Assembly (NCBI RefSeq): GCF_029633865.1
Contig: NC_079214.1
Location: 20,366,950-20,430,949, forward strand
Direction of reading: 5' to 3'
DNA length: 64,000 bases
Source: Lampris incognitus
Lineage: Eukaryota > Chordata > Actinopteri > Lampriformes > Lampridae
Each line of letters begins with the position of its first letter. Positions within the stretch are counted from its first letter, which is position 1. Below the pieces are notes generated by a model, which was given only the letters and a program-made list of their open reading frames with translations, was not told where the DNA came from and searched no databases. Shown here in pieces: positions 1-11,356 of this stretch. The position numbers were made by a program, and so were the translations under genes.

Positions 1-50
1 GGGTTCTCAAGTTTTTTTCCGCCCATGGATCAAAATGGGAAATGTAGGGA

Positions 51-475
51 CGTCCGGGTAGTAGAGCGGTCTATTCCATTGCCTACCAACATGGGGCTTG
101 CCCGTTTGAATCCCCGTGTTACCTCCGGCTTGGTCGGGCATGCCTGCAGACACAATTGGTTGTGTCTGCGGGTGGGGAGCCAGATGTGGGTATGTGTCCT
201 GGTCGCTGCACTAGCGCCTCCTCTGGTCGGTCGGGGCGCCTGTTCAGGGGGGGAGGGAGAACTGGGGGAAATAGCCTCCCACGTGCTACATCCCCCTGGT
301 GAAACTCCTCACTGTCAGGTGAAAAGAAGCGGCTGGTGACTCCACATGTATCAGAGGAGGCATGTGGTAGTCTGCAGCCCTCCCCAATTTGGCAGGGGGG
401 TGGAGCCGCGACCAGGACGGCCCGGAGGAGTGGGGTGATTGGCTGGATACAATTGGGGAGAAAAAGGAAAAATCC
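51..475 (+). mobile_element. tRNA-derived SINE, family A, near full length
   Basis: Starts CGTCCGGGTAG and has a tRNA-like head with box A-like (TAGAGCGGTCTATTCC) and box B-like (TTTGAATCCCC) promoter segments. The body shows GACACAATTGG, CCTGGTCGCTGCACTAGCGC, CTCACTGTCAGGTGAAAAG and CAATTGGGGAGAAAAAGG. Seven copies in this window share this layout (51, 1571, 3187, 21731, 35771, 48725 and 58954), which defines the family from the sequence itself. The A-rich tail is consistent with LINE-driven retroposition. Confidence 0.9.
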
Positions 476-591
476 CCGCCCCAAAAAAGAAGGGGAGGCG
501 GTGTAGTCTTTTGCTCGGGAACTCCGCTCATATGGGTATATCGGTATTATAAGTTGGCGTGTACTCAAAAAGCAACAGGTCTGTGACCCAG

Positions 592-610
592 TTTGGGTGC
601 CAGTTCATAC
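592..610. repeat. 17-bp motif shared with 2013-2029
   Basis: TTGGGTGCCAGTTCATA occurs here and at 2013-2029, downstream of the first two SINE-A copies. A related degenerate form lies at 36527-36548. It may be a shard of another tRNA-type SINE. Confidence 0.5.
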
Positions 611-1010
611 TTTGAGAAACAGTGCCTTACAGGTATTTTCACAGGTAGAACTACTGTAGGAAATGTTCCATGCATAATTCGTTTTTAAACATCCAAGCAT
701 TTGTCCAACAACACTCCACACTGGACAAAAACCTACAGCACAGCAAGACAATGAGCATAAGGCATCACATGCACACACACACGCTGTGCATGGCTCTGAC
801 ATGGAGCCGTACAAATGAAGGATGCAGAGCATGAGGGCTGGCTGTGATAATAGCGCCGTGTCAGTGACGGTATTGCTGACTGTTGATGGTGCGTCTGTAA
901 AAGCCATCTGTTGCAGGATATGGCTGGCTTACTAAAGCGATCCAATGGAGTAAGAACTGATTTGGTGTCAAATGGAGGACTTGGATGATGATGATGATGA
1001 TGATGATGAC

Positions 1011-1011
<1 letters not shown>

Positions 1012-1074
<63 letters not shown>

Positions 1075-1090
1075 TGTTTGTGTTTGTGTT
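1012..1090. repeat. (GT)n microsatellite preceded by (GAT)n
   Basis: (GAT)8 at about 984-1009, then about 29 GT units and GTTTGT steps to 1090. Confidence 0.93.
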
Positions 1091-1570
1091 GGCTCCTTTA
1101 TAAGAGCTTATGGTGTTTATATGCATCCTACTGAGACCAGTCAGACCTGGGCCTGAGTCATTATCGGTGAACAGGATGGTAGGCACTAAGCAGCAGCCAG
1201 ATTTGTATAGGGAAAATAAAAATATCGGACATCTCAAAAGGACATTTATAAGATGACTTTATATGAATTTGTGTGATCAGCATTTTACACACACCACACT
1301 GGCAGAGACACCACCTCCAGTTCGTCTCAAGTCATAACCAAAGATGGGAGACGAGGCAGGGAACATACAGCAGAGCACACTAAGGCCACCTAGCCCTGCT
1401 TCTTCAAAACCATTATGAAGATAATTTAAGTTTATTGAAACCTCGTCTTCCACATCCCTCAAAGATGTCTCTTTGAATGTTCATTAGGCTGGGTGGCGAG
1501 CCCCTTCGGAAACTTGGTGGCTCAGATGATGAAATGTCAAGATTTATATCTAAAAAAGATTTTGATGGCG

Positions 1571-1990
1571 GCATCTGGGTGGTGTGACAGTCTATTCCGT
1601 TGCCTACCAACACAGGGATCAAATCCCCATGTTACCTCTGGCTTGGTCGGGCGTCCCTACAGATACAATTGGCTTTGTCTGCAGGTGGGAAGCCGGATGT
1701 GGGTATGTTTCCTGGTCGCTGCACTAGCGCCGCCTCCGGTTGGCCGGGGCGCCTGTTCAGGGAGAGGGGAACTGGGGGGAATAGCATGATCCTTCCACAC
1801 ACTACGTCCCCCTGGCGAAACTCCTCACTGTCAGGTGAAAAGAAGTGGCTGGCGACCCCACGTGTATCAGAGGAGGCATGTGGTAGTCTGCAGCCCTTCC
1901 CAGATCAGCAGAGGGGGTGGAGCAGTGACCAGGACGGCTCGAAGAGTGGGGTAATTGGCCAGATACAATTGGGGAGAAAAAGGGGGAAAA
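1571..1990 (+). mobile_element. SINE family A, near full length
   Basis: Same layout as the copy at 51. The box B region has drifted (GATCAAATCCCC). It ends in GGGGAGAAAAAGGGGG and an A-rich tail to about 2010. Confidence 0.88.
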
Positions 1991-2030
1991 ATCGAAAAAA
2001 AAAGAAAAAAGATTGGGTGCCAGTTCATAT

Positions 2031-3186
2031 TTTTACACATTAAAGGGGGTTACAATAAATATTTTTGATATTATTTTTGACTACAAAAGGAGTCTGTGTA
2101 CCTTCTGTTCAATCCACATCCATTTTGAAATCAAAATATGGATGGCAAAAACAAGTTTCTTTCCTGTTTTCATTTTTTCAGCATTTTTTTTTCTGTTTCC
2201 TAATTCTTTTCAGTAACTGGCTTACCAAATAGCCTTAATAAGATCATTTTCTCCACTCAGTTTTAGTTTCAAAGTTACAGCTTTGAAAATGTCAATCTGT
2301 TTTAAAAAAAATACATATTAAATAGTATCTATATTCTACCTTCATTAAGGGAGGAAATGTCATAATAATAGCAGATTTGAGGTCAAATTTTATTTGAATC
2401 CCTCTCGATGCTAATTTGACCTTTGACACTGTAAACCTTAACATCTTTTTGATTGTCCAAACTCCTGGATTTGCCTTAAGGGCGCAGTGCATTAAATCGA
2501 TGCAGCTTGTATCTTTTTCACTGAAACTTCAATTTTCATGAAATAATTTAAATAAAACGCAGATCAGATCATCAAAACTCTAAGCTTTCTCCATTTACTT
2601 GACTTGAAAATTTTTGCTGCATCCTAAAAGTGGCTTTATTTTGTTGTTGGTTCTCATTGAATGAGACAGGACTACAAAATTCTTTTTTACTCGATATCAA
2701 ATTCAAGGTTTGCATCAAAAGGTGAAGCATACCTATACTTCTTGGCTAGGCTTTATAAATGTATGTATGATGGAGGTGGGTGCATCTTTTCCATCTTTTT
2801 TTCTATTTGAATGCCCCCTCTTCAGCCACCTTATCTGTACACAGATAAGCTACATACTCCACTGCTGCTTCGATGACGATATGCAGTTATATCTACCTCT
2901 AACATCTTGAAATTCATATTGCAAAGCCCGGAAACTTGACAGTCATGTTTCACCCTGACTTTAATGCTCAAATAGATAGTTATGTTGTCCTGTTTCATTG
3001 AAATAACCTTACACTCCTTGACTTGATGTCTGAATTAGTCTCCACAGGTGTTAAGTCAAACAAAACAAAACATATTCACTGAGTTTGCAGTTTCCAACAC
3101 CACAAAGTAAGCTTGATCAGACCTTTTGCTTTCAGCATGCAGAATAATTTTATGTTATCATTCCTACTAGTAAAACTGAGAAAAGG
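2031..3186. other. Intronic, AT-rich, nothing recognised
   Basis: tmem266 intron sequence right of the SINE at 1571. Short open frames only; no repeat structure found by eye. Confidence 0.6.
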
Positions 3187-3470
3187 GCATCCGGATGGCA
3201 TGGCAGTCTATTCCGTTGCCTACCAACACAGGGATCACCTGTTCGAATCCCCGTGTTACCTCCGGCTTGGTCGGGCGTCCCTACAGACACAATTTGCCAT
3301 GTCTGCGGGTGGGAAACCGGATGTGGGTATGTGTCCTGGTCGCTGCACTAACGCCTCCTCTGGTCGGTTGGCCGCCTGTTCAGTGGGGAGGGGGAACTGG
3401 GGAGAATAGCGTGATCCTCCCATGCACTATGTCCCCCTGGTGAAACTCCTCACTGTCAGGTGAAAAGAAG
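3187..3470 (+). mobile_element. SINE family A, 3' truncated and fused to a LINE
   Basis: Well-preserved head with GTTCGAATCCCC box B (3241-3252). The copy stops after AGGTGAAAAGAAG at about 3470, where RTE-like LINE coding sequence begins. The SINE 3' half (GGCTGGCGACTCCACATG-type) is not found beyond the LINE. Confidence 0.85.
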
Positions 3471-4056
3471 CTTTGGGACTTTGGAGACCAAGAAGAGGAA
3501 GCAAGTGAAGGCAGAGCCAAAGATCAAATGGTGGAAGTTGAAGAACGAAGACTGTTGTGTGGAGTTCAGGGAGGAGTTAAGACAGGCACTGGGTGGTAGT
3601 GAAGAGTTGCCTTATGGCTGGGTAAGCACTGCAGAAATAGTGAGGGAGACAGCTAGGAAGGTACTTGGTGTGTCATCAGGACAGAGAAAGGAGGACAAGG
3701 AGACTTGGTGATGGGACGAGGAAGTACAGCAAAGTTTACAGAGGAAGAGGTTGTCAAAGAAGAAGTGGGATAGTCAGAGAGATGAAGAAAGTAGACAGGA
3801 GTACAAGGACATGCAGCATAAAGCAAAGAGAGACGTGGCAAAGGAAAAGGCGTATAGTGAGTTGTATGAGGGGTCAGACACTAAGGAAGGTGAAAAGGAG
3901 AAAAGGACTTGTACCGATTGGCTAAACAGAGGGACCGAGCTGGGAAAGATGTGCAGCAAGTTAGGGCGATCAAGGCTAGAGATGGAAATGTGCTGACAAG
4001 TGAGAAGAGTGTGCTGAGAAGGTGGAAGGAGTACTTTGAGGGGCTAATGAATAAAG

Positions 4057-4149
<93 letters not shown>

Positions 4150-5620
4150 TGGATGATGTGGGGACAGTGAATCAGGAAGTGCAGTGGATTAGCAAGGAGG
4201 AAGTGAGGGCAGCTATGAAGAGGATAAAGAGTGGAAAGGCAGTTGGTCCTGATGACATACCTGTGGAGGCATGGAGATGTTTAGGAGAGATGGCAGTGAA
4301 GTTTTTAACTAGATTGTTTGACACAATCTTGGAAAACGAGAGGATGCCTGAGAAGTAGAGAAGAATCATACTGCTACCGATTTTCAGGAACAAGGGCGAT
4401 GTGCATAACTATAGCAACTACAGCAGTATAAAGATGATCAGCCATAGCATGAAGATATGGGAAAGAGTAATAGAAGCTAGGTTAAGAGCAGAGGTGATGA
4501 TTAGCGAGCAGCAGTATGGTTTCATGCCATGAAAGAGCACCACAGATGTGATGTTTGCTTTGAGAATGTTGATTGAGAAATATAGAGAAGGCCAGAAGGA
4601 GTTACGTTGTGTCTTTGTGGATTTAAAGAAAGCATATGACAGGGTGCCGAGAGAGGAGGTGTGGTATTGTATGAGGAAGTCGGGAGTTGCAAAGAAGTAT
4701 GCACGAGTGGTGCAGGATATGTATGAGGGAAGTGTGACAGCGGTAGGGTGTGCGGTTGGAATGACAGATGGGTTCAAGGTGGAGGTGGGATTACATCAAG
4801 GATCGGCTCTGAGCCCTTTCTTGTTTGCAATGGTGATGGACAGGTTGATGGATTAGATCAGGCAGGAGTCTCCGTGGACTATGATGTTTGCGGGTGATCT
4901 GTAGTAAGAGTAGGGTGCAGGTTGAGGAGAGCCTGGAGAGGTGGAGGTATGCACTGGAGAGAAGAGGAATGAAAGTCAGTAGGACCAAGATGGAATACCT
5001 ATGCGTGAATGAGAGGGAGGACAGTGGAATGGTGAGGATGCAAGGAGTAGAGGTCAACTGTCCAAAATAACGGGGAGTGCAGGAGAGAGGTGAGGAAGAG
5101 AGTGCAGGCAGGGTGGAGTGGGTGGAGAAGACTGTCAGGAGTGATTTGCGACAGAAGAGTACCAGCAAGAGTTAAAGGGAAGGTTTACAAGATGGTTGTG
5201 AGACCAGCTATGTTATATGGTTTGGAGACAGTGGCACTGATGAAAAGACAGGAGGTGGAGCTGAAGGTGGCAGAGTTGAAGATGCTAAGATTTTCATTGG
5301 GCGTGATGAAGATGGACAGGATTAGGAACGATTATATTAGAGGGTCCCCTCTGGTTGGACAGTTTGGAGACAAAGCAAGAGAGGCAAGATTGAGAGGGCT
5401 TGGACATGTGTGGAGAAGAGATGCTGGGTATATTGGGAGAAGGATGCTGATTATGGAGCTACCAGGGAAGCGCAAAAGAGGAAGGCCAAAGAGGAGGCTT
5501 ATGGATGTGGTGACGGAGGACATGCAGGTGGCTGATGTGACAGAGGAAGATGCAGAAGACAGGAAGAAATGGAAACATTCCCTAACGGGAAGAGCCAAAA
5601 GTAGTAGTCGTTTTTTTATG
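3471..5620 (+). mobile_element. RTE-like LINE, 5' truncated, inactive (copy 1)
   Basis: Non-LTR retrotransposon coding sequence in broken frames: [52 protein letters not shown] and [20 protein letters not shown] (reverse transcriptase motifs), then the C-terminal MLYGLETVALMKRQEVELK and GKRKRGRPKRRLMDVV. The expected FADD catalytic box at about 4886-4905 reads FAGDL followed by a stop, with bases missing. Several further stops and frame changes occur (4356, 4854, 5068). The 3' end CCTAACGGGAAGAGCC matches the other copies. The 5' end abuts a SINE. The family is RTE-like by motif reading, not by alignment. Confidence 0.85.
4062..4145 (+). repeat. (GA)42 microsatellite inside LINE coding sequence
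   Basis: Forty-two GA units encode an uninterrupted Glu-Arg dipeptide run between NKEN and RLDDVG. The second LINE copy has only six units at the same place (34536-34547). The 72-base difference keeps the frame. Confidence 0.95.
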
Positions 5621-6310
5621 CCAGAAGAATTAAAGAATCGGAAGAAAAGAAAAGCACGTCATGATAACAGCCTGCACAAGACCTGAAGCTATTGTATTCC
5701 TTTGGCACCAGCCTTTTTCTCCATGGGGTCTTTGAGCCACAATCAGCAATTTTTCATGTAATCCAATCCAGCCCACACATGCTCAGTGGCCTGGGTTTCT
5801 TGGATCTCCATCTTCGTTAAGAAGCACTTCTGTCTCAGGGATCAAGCTGGTGTGGTCAGTATGGTTATCTGTACAGCACTTGAGAGTTTTTCCCCATGTC
5901 CTATTCTCTTTCACCACAATCAGATTCAAGCAGAAGATTTTTATTTTTTTTATTTTTTTCATTGAGACTTTGTCATTCACCAGTAGCAGGTTTACAATCC
6001 TAGCATATTCAGCCATTTCACTCATTATCGCCATGATTCTCATTTACTCTAAAATATGTCTGAGGCATAACTACCCCCTGATCACTGCAAGCCAGTTTTG
6101 TTTTTAGGTTTCCTAGAAATACTGCTCCAGGAAAATAAGGCCCCTTATGTACCCTATGCTTTCAAGAGAAGGCAGACATCTCTACGGCTGATATCTCCAA
6201 AACTTGGCAACTCACACCAAAATAATCTAGATGGATGAACTGCACTACAGGTAAGAGGAAAAACATATATTTTTTATTTTGGGGCAAACTCTCCCTTTAA
6301 GGTGGGGAGG
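5621..6310. other. Intronic, nothing recognised
   Basis: Lies between the LINE and the TTAA MITE. GCAAACTCTCCCTTTAA at about 6284-6300 resembles a MITE end but no partner was found. Confidence 0.5.
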
Positions 6311-6880
6311 TTAAAGAGGCCATATCATGCTCATTCAAGCGCTATATTTTTATTCTGGGACTCCACTAGAGTAGCTTTGTATGACTCACAGTAAAAAAAA
6401 CAAAAAACAAAAAACCTTATTTATCATATACTGACCCATTATGCAGCCCTTCATTTCATCCTGTCTGGGAAAAAAAGCCGTTTTAGCTTGTTTGAGCTGT
6501 CTTTTTAAGCCCCCCCCCCCCCGCCTTAAAAGCCCACTGCTTTCAATCTGATTGGCCAACTTCTGGAAGCCTGCTGAGGGGTAGCACTCAGTCCGTGTGA
6601 GCGCCGCCTCCTCTGTTTGCCGTTGTTGAGGTCTAGAGGGTGGGCCAAACTAGCCGCTAGGCAGGGATTATGAAAATGTGTTACATAATGACATAAGTAA
6701 CGAAGAAAACGCTGGACTATAAACGAGGCATTTCAGGCAGTGTTTTCTGTCAGACAGAATAACTCCCTTTGGTGTGGACTTGGGGCTTTTTAACTCTGCA
6801 GACGTTTTACATGCACCCAAGCTATATAACACACCAAAAGAAATGGGAAAAACCCAAAAAGCATGATATGGCCTCTTTAA
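6311..6880. mobile_element. TTAA-flanked MITE, 570 bp
   Basis: The left end TTAAAGAGGCCATATCATGC (6311-6330) is the exact reverse complement of the right end GCATGATATGGCCTCTTTAA (6861-6880). TTAA at both edges fits a piggyBac- or Kolobok-type target duplication with AGAGGCCATATCATGC as the inverted repeat. No transposase coding is visible; a C-run lies at 6510-6522. Confidence 0.85.
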
Positions 6881-7190
6881 AGGTTAGGGCAAGTGATAGG
6901 AATCCTGCTACAAGTTCCACCCCTGTCTTGCAGTTTGCAGATAGACCCTTCTCAATGTGTGTGTCCCCCCAAATTCTGTGAAGCAATGCAAGCATGTGGT
7001 GCAATTTCATGCTTTTCCCACAGAGGCGCAAAGCGCAAATACTACTCAGCAAACAACACATCTAAGAAAGAACCATTTCCAGGAACAGTCGCAATGTGAA
7101 GCATCCACTGGACTGCTGTGGCTCCTGTCATAGGCAATGAGAGATGTAATGTAATGAAGGAGGTTGTTGAATTTGGATGTCCATCCATCC

Positions 7191-7312
7191 ATTATCCACA
7201 CCGCTTATCCTGCTCTCAAGGTCGTGGGGATGCTGGAGCCTATCCCAGCAGTCATTGGGCGGCAGGCGGGGAGACATCCTGGACAGGCCGCCAGGCCATC
7301 ACAGGGCTCACA

Positions 7313-7355
<43 letters not shown>

Positions 7356-7375
7356 GGACAATTTAGTATGGCCGA
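7191..7375 (-). mobile_element. SINE family B, 3' part, with an internal (CA)n expansion
   Basis: Begins CCATCCATCCATTATCC and reads back to CCTAGGGACAATTTAGTATG. A (CA)n tract (7313-7350) sits where the full copy at 46288 has GTGTGAATGTGTTTGTGTA. Confidence 0.88.
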
Positions 7376-9283
7376 GTCATTGCATCCAAATTCCATGAAT
7401 TTGGATGTCGACATCTGAAAATACTGGAAATGCCTCGCTTCATCCAAGCGTGAAATACCTAAGCAAAATGAGAGAATAATATTTTCCACTTTGCTTTCTT
7501 GATGTACTTAAAGGACGTACTGACCATCCTCTCTATTTCATCTTTCCATGGCCATTATGTACAATATCATACGTACATTCCTCCCTGGTAGCCATTTTCA
7601 ATACCCCGCTCAATGCCTCCTCCAACCAAATCAGTGGCTTTTATGCTCCCTTGTAGATTAGCCATTTATGACTCTGCCAACCCCCCATAACGTGCGTATG
7701 GCATATAAGCAAAAGAGTTGCGTGATGTCACTACTTGTCTTAACACTTGTGTTGCATGTAGTATAGGATATGTAACAGATCAAAGTGCACCCAGTCACCT
7801 GCAGTGTCTGAGCTTCCATGGTCCCTTCTCACTGGCGACACAGGGAATAACAGCCTATTTTTCTCTGCAGTACATCCAGCTCCTCGTAAAAGGAATCAAT
7901 ACAAAATTCCCGTAAACTACTGATCCACATGCAAACAAGAGCATTGGGAAGATAAACGTCTCCTTTGTGGAGTCATGTTTGCGGGAGAAGAATGAATGAT
8001 CGAATGTAGCCGACTGTGTTTGACGTTTTGGTTTATGTATCTAGCTTGCGGTAAGGATTGTGAGTCCAGGAAGTCATTTTGCTTTGAATTATTTTGATAT
8101 TATGCATAGCCAAGTAGCTATTGGGCACATTCCCTACCCCAGACACACATACGACAAATAGATTTACCGGGTGCTGATTTTCAATGTGATATTGTCACAT
8201 TACAAAGCAAACTCATTTGTGTGTCACCTTGTCTGAAAGTTTTTGAAAGTTCAAGCCAGAATGCAAAGTAGGAATGACATCACATTTTTCATTATAACCT
8301 TGACTTAATAATTCAATGATTATATGATGTTTTTTTGTGTTGAATTAATATTTTGCAGTATACATGTACCTGTTATAATACTTTTGAAATGGCGATGCTA
8401 AATTAATGGAGCCAGTGCAAGCAGAACAGAGATCAGTTAAAGCCACAGCTTAGTAAACAGGAGAATAATTTATCACAGGGGGGTATTTCATCACATTAGC
8501 AAGGTGCGAGGAGATCTCTGAGGCATGTAGTGTCTTCTTGATTGATTTGACACAAATTTAAAAAATGCTGCAAAACAGGTTGAAGTGTCAAGGCATGAAC
8601 AATATGATCTAAAAACACAAAGGCAAAACAGTGGCGTCAGAACAGGTCTTGCTTTAGTCACCACACATGTGCACTGACTTTACTGACTTCATGCTGTGAA
8701 GGGCAGCTGGTTATGTCAACCTTAAACATGGAGAAACTTGTTTGTGACAGGAAGCTGGTGATATAGTGTGGTAGAAACATTACTATTCACAAATTCACAT
8801 GTTCACCAAGTCTCAGCAAGGGGTTGCCTTGACTCCTTCACATATGAAACAAGATTACTGAAGATTTCATAAAGTAAAAAGGAGGAAATGGCTCTTTTTG
8901 AATCAGCCAATGGGGACCCTGAAAAGGGTATGTAAGTCTGTTTTCTTGCATTCACAATAATCAACATTCCTGACATTTGTATCACCCTTATTAAGAGATA
9001 TTTTTCTTATCAAAATACAGGCAAAGTGAGCACAGCACAAATGAGTGATCCATACCACCCAAAACGGTGGAGGGAAATAAGAGTGAATGTGCTGTAAAGG
9101 GGTGAGTAGAGCCAGGACTGGGCAGAGTGTGTACCTCATTTATTGTGAGCCATCTTGTGTTTTTGGTTTTGTTTTGGGGGTTTTTCCAACAGGTCAAACC
9201 ATGATACAGAAAAAAATGGATTGAAACAAACAAATGGTTCACAAATCACACAACAACAAAAAAATCTCTTGCATCTCACTCAC
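7376..9283. other. Intronic tmem266 sequence left of exon 3
   Basis: No coding exon, SINE or transposon recognised. The next tmem266 exon ('SNWLKPCC'-type sequence expected) was looked for and not found here. Confidence 0.6.
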
Positions 9284-9475
9284 CCTTCCCTGTTGTCATC
9301 TTCGTCTATGTTGGAGAGGAGCTGTGAGCCTGCTAGAGAGAGGTCCAGAGCGGCCAGGGGCAGGTCTCTGTAGCTGAAGCTCACTAGCTGGACCGGGGCA
9401 GCCATGCCGGCATTCTCATCCTCTACTGGCTGGGAGATGATCTCCAGATCTGACAAACCCGCATGCTCCACTTCT
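9284..9475 (-). CDS. tmem266: tmem266 exon 3, voltage-sensor-like membrane protein, N-terminal part
   Basis: This exon encodes the cytoplasmic N-terminal segment of TMEM266, a four-helix membrane protein related to voltage-sensor domains. The minus strand reads, without a stop, through SDLEIISQPVEDEN and VQLVSFSYRDLPLAALDL to SQLLSNIDEDDNREG, which I recognise from vertebrate TMEM266 just before its first membrane helix. The exon begins after an AG (9476-9477) and ends at a GTGAG donor (9279-9283), with 1 + 63 codons + 2 bases. Its first base completes the split codon left by the start exon at 39187, so phases agree and give Met-Ala-Asn-Ala-Glu-Glu-Val. The membrane helices and the coiled-coil C-terminus are not in the window and should lie left of position 1. 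The acceptor could alternatively be 2 bases further in. The gene call is strong and the exact 5' edge is inferred. Confidence 0.85.
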
Positions 9476-10107
9476 CTGGTTGTATATATACATGACAAAT
9501 AGAGAAGAGTGCACATGTCCAGGCACACACACACACACACATACACACACACAGATAGAAAGACACATGCACACACTTTAACAAAATGCAAGTACAATCC
9601 CTACCCACACACACACACAAGTAATGCTTTATAATGAGTAGCTATAAATAATAATTAATCAATGAGTAACAGGCACTTATAATCTCTTACAACACACTTA
9701 TTATTAACATTAGCAGATGGCTTATACATATTAATAACCATCTTTTTAATATGGCTTGAAATGTTGTATCTAGTGCAGCCCCCCCCCCCCACATCTAAAC
9801 TTAACCTCTTCCTAACAGCACTTACTAGAGTAGACAGTCCAAGCCACATATTCACCCTAACTTTAACCCTTTAGGTCTTTTTGCCTAAAATAACCCTTCA
9901 GGTTCAGAAATGCCTGGTCTAAATCCTAATTCAATGTTGTTGTTTTTAAAAAAAAATGTGTTTTCTTCAAATGCTCTTATTAACAATCTTTTCAAAATGA
10001 TACAAGGGGTTGTTGACATTTCAGGCTGTCGTCTAATGTTAACAAGTAAATTATAAGACCTTATAAATGACCTACTAATCAGTACTTACAGCTACTCGTT
10101 ATAAAGC

Positions 10108-10135
10108 CTGACCAACACACACACACACACACATG

Positions 10136-10164
<29 letters not shown>
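10108..10164. repeat. (CA)n microsatellite, interrupted
   Basis: CA units interrupted once by ATG. Shorter (CA) tracts lie at 9525-9553 and 9605-9619. Confidence 0.9.
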
Positions 10165-10168
<4 letters not shown>

Positions 10169-11069
10169 GAACTAGTACTCTACCACCAGGTGACGCTTAA
10201 TGAGGTACTTATAGTCTTTGGACACATGATGTCACACACAAGGCAGTGAACATACAGTGAGGACATGAGGAGCAGAATTTGCAAGTGTGTCATGAGAAAA
10301 GGGCAGAATACATCAACTGTAGAGAACTACCTAACCACAACCAAGGACAGTTGATACCTACAAGTTAGGCAAGCTTAACCTTGAATTCAACAAAAAGTAC
10401 GAGTGCTGTGCACAACTTTCTGCAACAGCTGACAGTGGTACAGGCAGATGAAGTAAGAGAATTATTACTGTTCTTGATGACATAGGCAATGTCTAGTCAA
10501 CTAGTCGTCATCTACTATGAGGGCTTCAGCGACTCGTGAAAAACAGCAGTCATTCGACCCCCAGTACACACACCCTCGCACAATGTGGTTACCACAGCCC
10601 GTATAACCTCCCCTATAATCTAAGTGGAGGCAATTTAAAAGAAACAAAGGGGCTGGCAGCATTGTTCGGTGCAGAGTTGGGTTCAGCTGTGTGGGCTAAA
10701 CCTGGTGCGTTTCCCCCAGTCACATGCATCCAGGAGGCTCGTCTACAGACCAGCGGAGCAGGCCTGTGAATGGCATGTTGACGCATGTTCAAATCTGATT
10801 TGGTTTTTATTTTCCTGTAGATATCTTATTGGCCTGTATTCTGCTGGTGGTGGACAGGGGTAACAATCTTAAATCGTGTACATGTTTCCATGTATTTTTA
10901 AAAACGTCCAAGCTAAACTGGAAAAAGAAATGCTGAAATGAGGCTCTATTTCCTTTTTGGCTTGCCCTGTCCTCACCGTTTATCTGGTGATCAAGCAGTC
11001 AAACACACTGATCGATAATTCTCGATGACTCAACTTGGCATGGCACATATTCACAAGATTCAGTCACTC

Positions 11070-11203
11070 CACCCTGTGATGGCCTGGCGGCCTGTCCAGG
11101 GTGTCTCCCTGCCTGCTGCCTGATGACTGATGGGATAGGCTCCAGCATCCTCACGACCCTGACAGCAGGATAAGCAGTTTGGACAATGGATGGATGGATG
11201 TAT
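11070..11203 (+). mobile_element. SINE family B, 3' fragment
   Basis: CCTGTGATGGCCTGGCGG through GGGATAGGCTCCAGCATCC to GGATGGATGG. It is 5' truncated and lies 20 bp from Penelope-like copy 1. Confidence 0.85.
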
Positions 11204-11220
11204 AGCTTTTTTTTCTTTCT

Positions 11221-11281
11221 TGTTTTCAAAACCCGTCAATGGTGTTGATAAAAGTGCTCAACAAATGAGGAGCGGAATACA
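11221..11281 (+). mobile_element. Penelope-like terminal fragment (copy 1)
   Basis: Contains GTCAATGGTGTTGATAAAAG followed by GCTCAACAAATGAGGAGCGG. The same sequence recurs at 12686-12756 (inverted), 14590-14665 and 53085-53135. Joined to a hammerhead-like core elsewhere in the window, this matches my memory of fish Penelope-like element ends. It is followed directly by (CA)n/(TG)n sequence. Confidence 0.5.
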
Positions 11282-11336
11282 TACACACACACACATGCAC
11301 ACACACACACACGTGTGTGTGTGTGCATGTATTCCG
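11281..11336. repeat. Palindromic (CA)n-(TG)n microsatellite
   Basis: A (CA)n tract interrupted by ATG passes directly into (GT)n and GCATGTAT, making an imperfect inverted repeat of about 50 bp. The motif GGAATACAT at its left is mirrored by ATGTATTCC at its right, so the whole segment can fold back. Confidence 0.8.
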
Positions 11337-11356
11337 CATAAATGTTTATATACATA

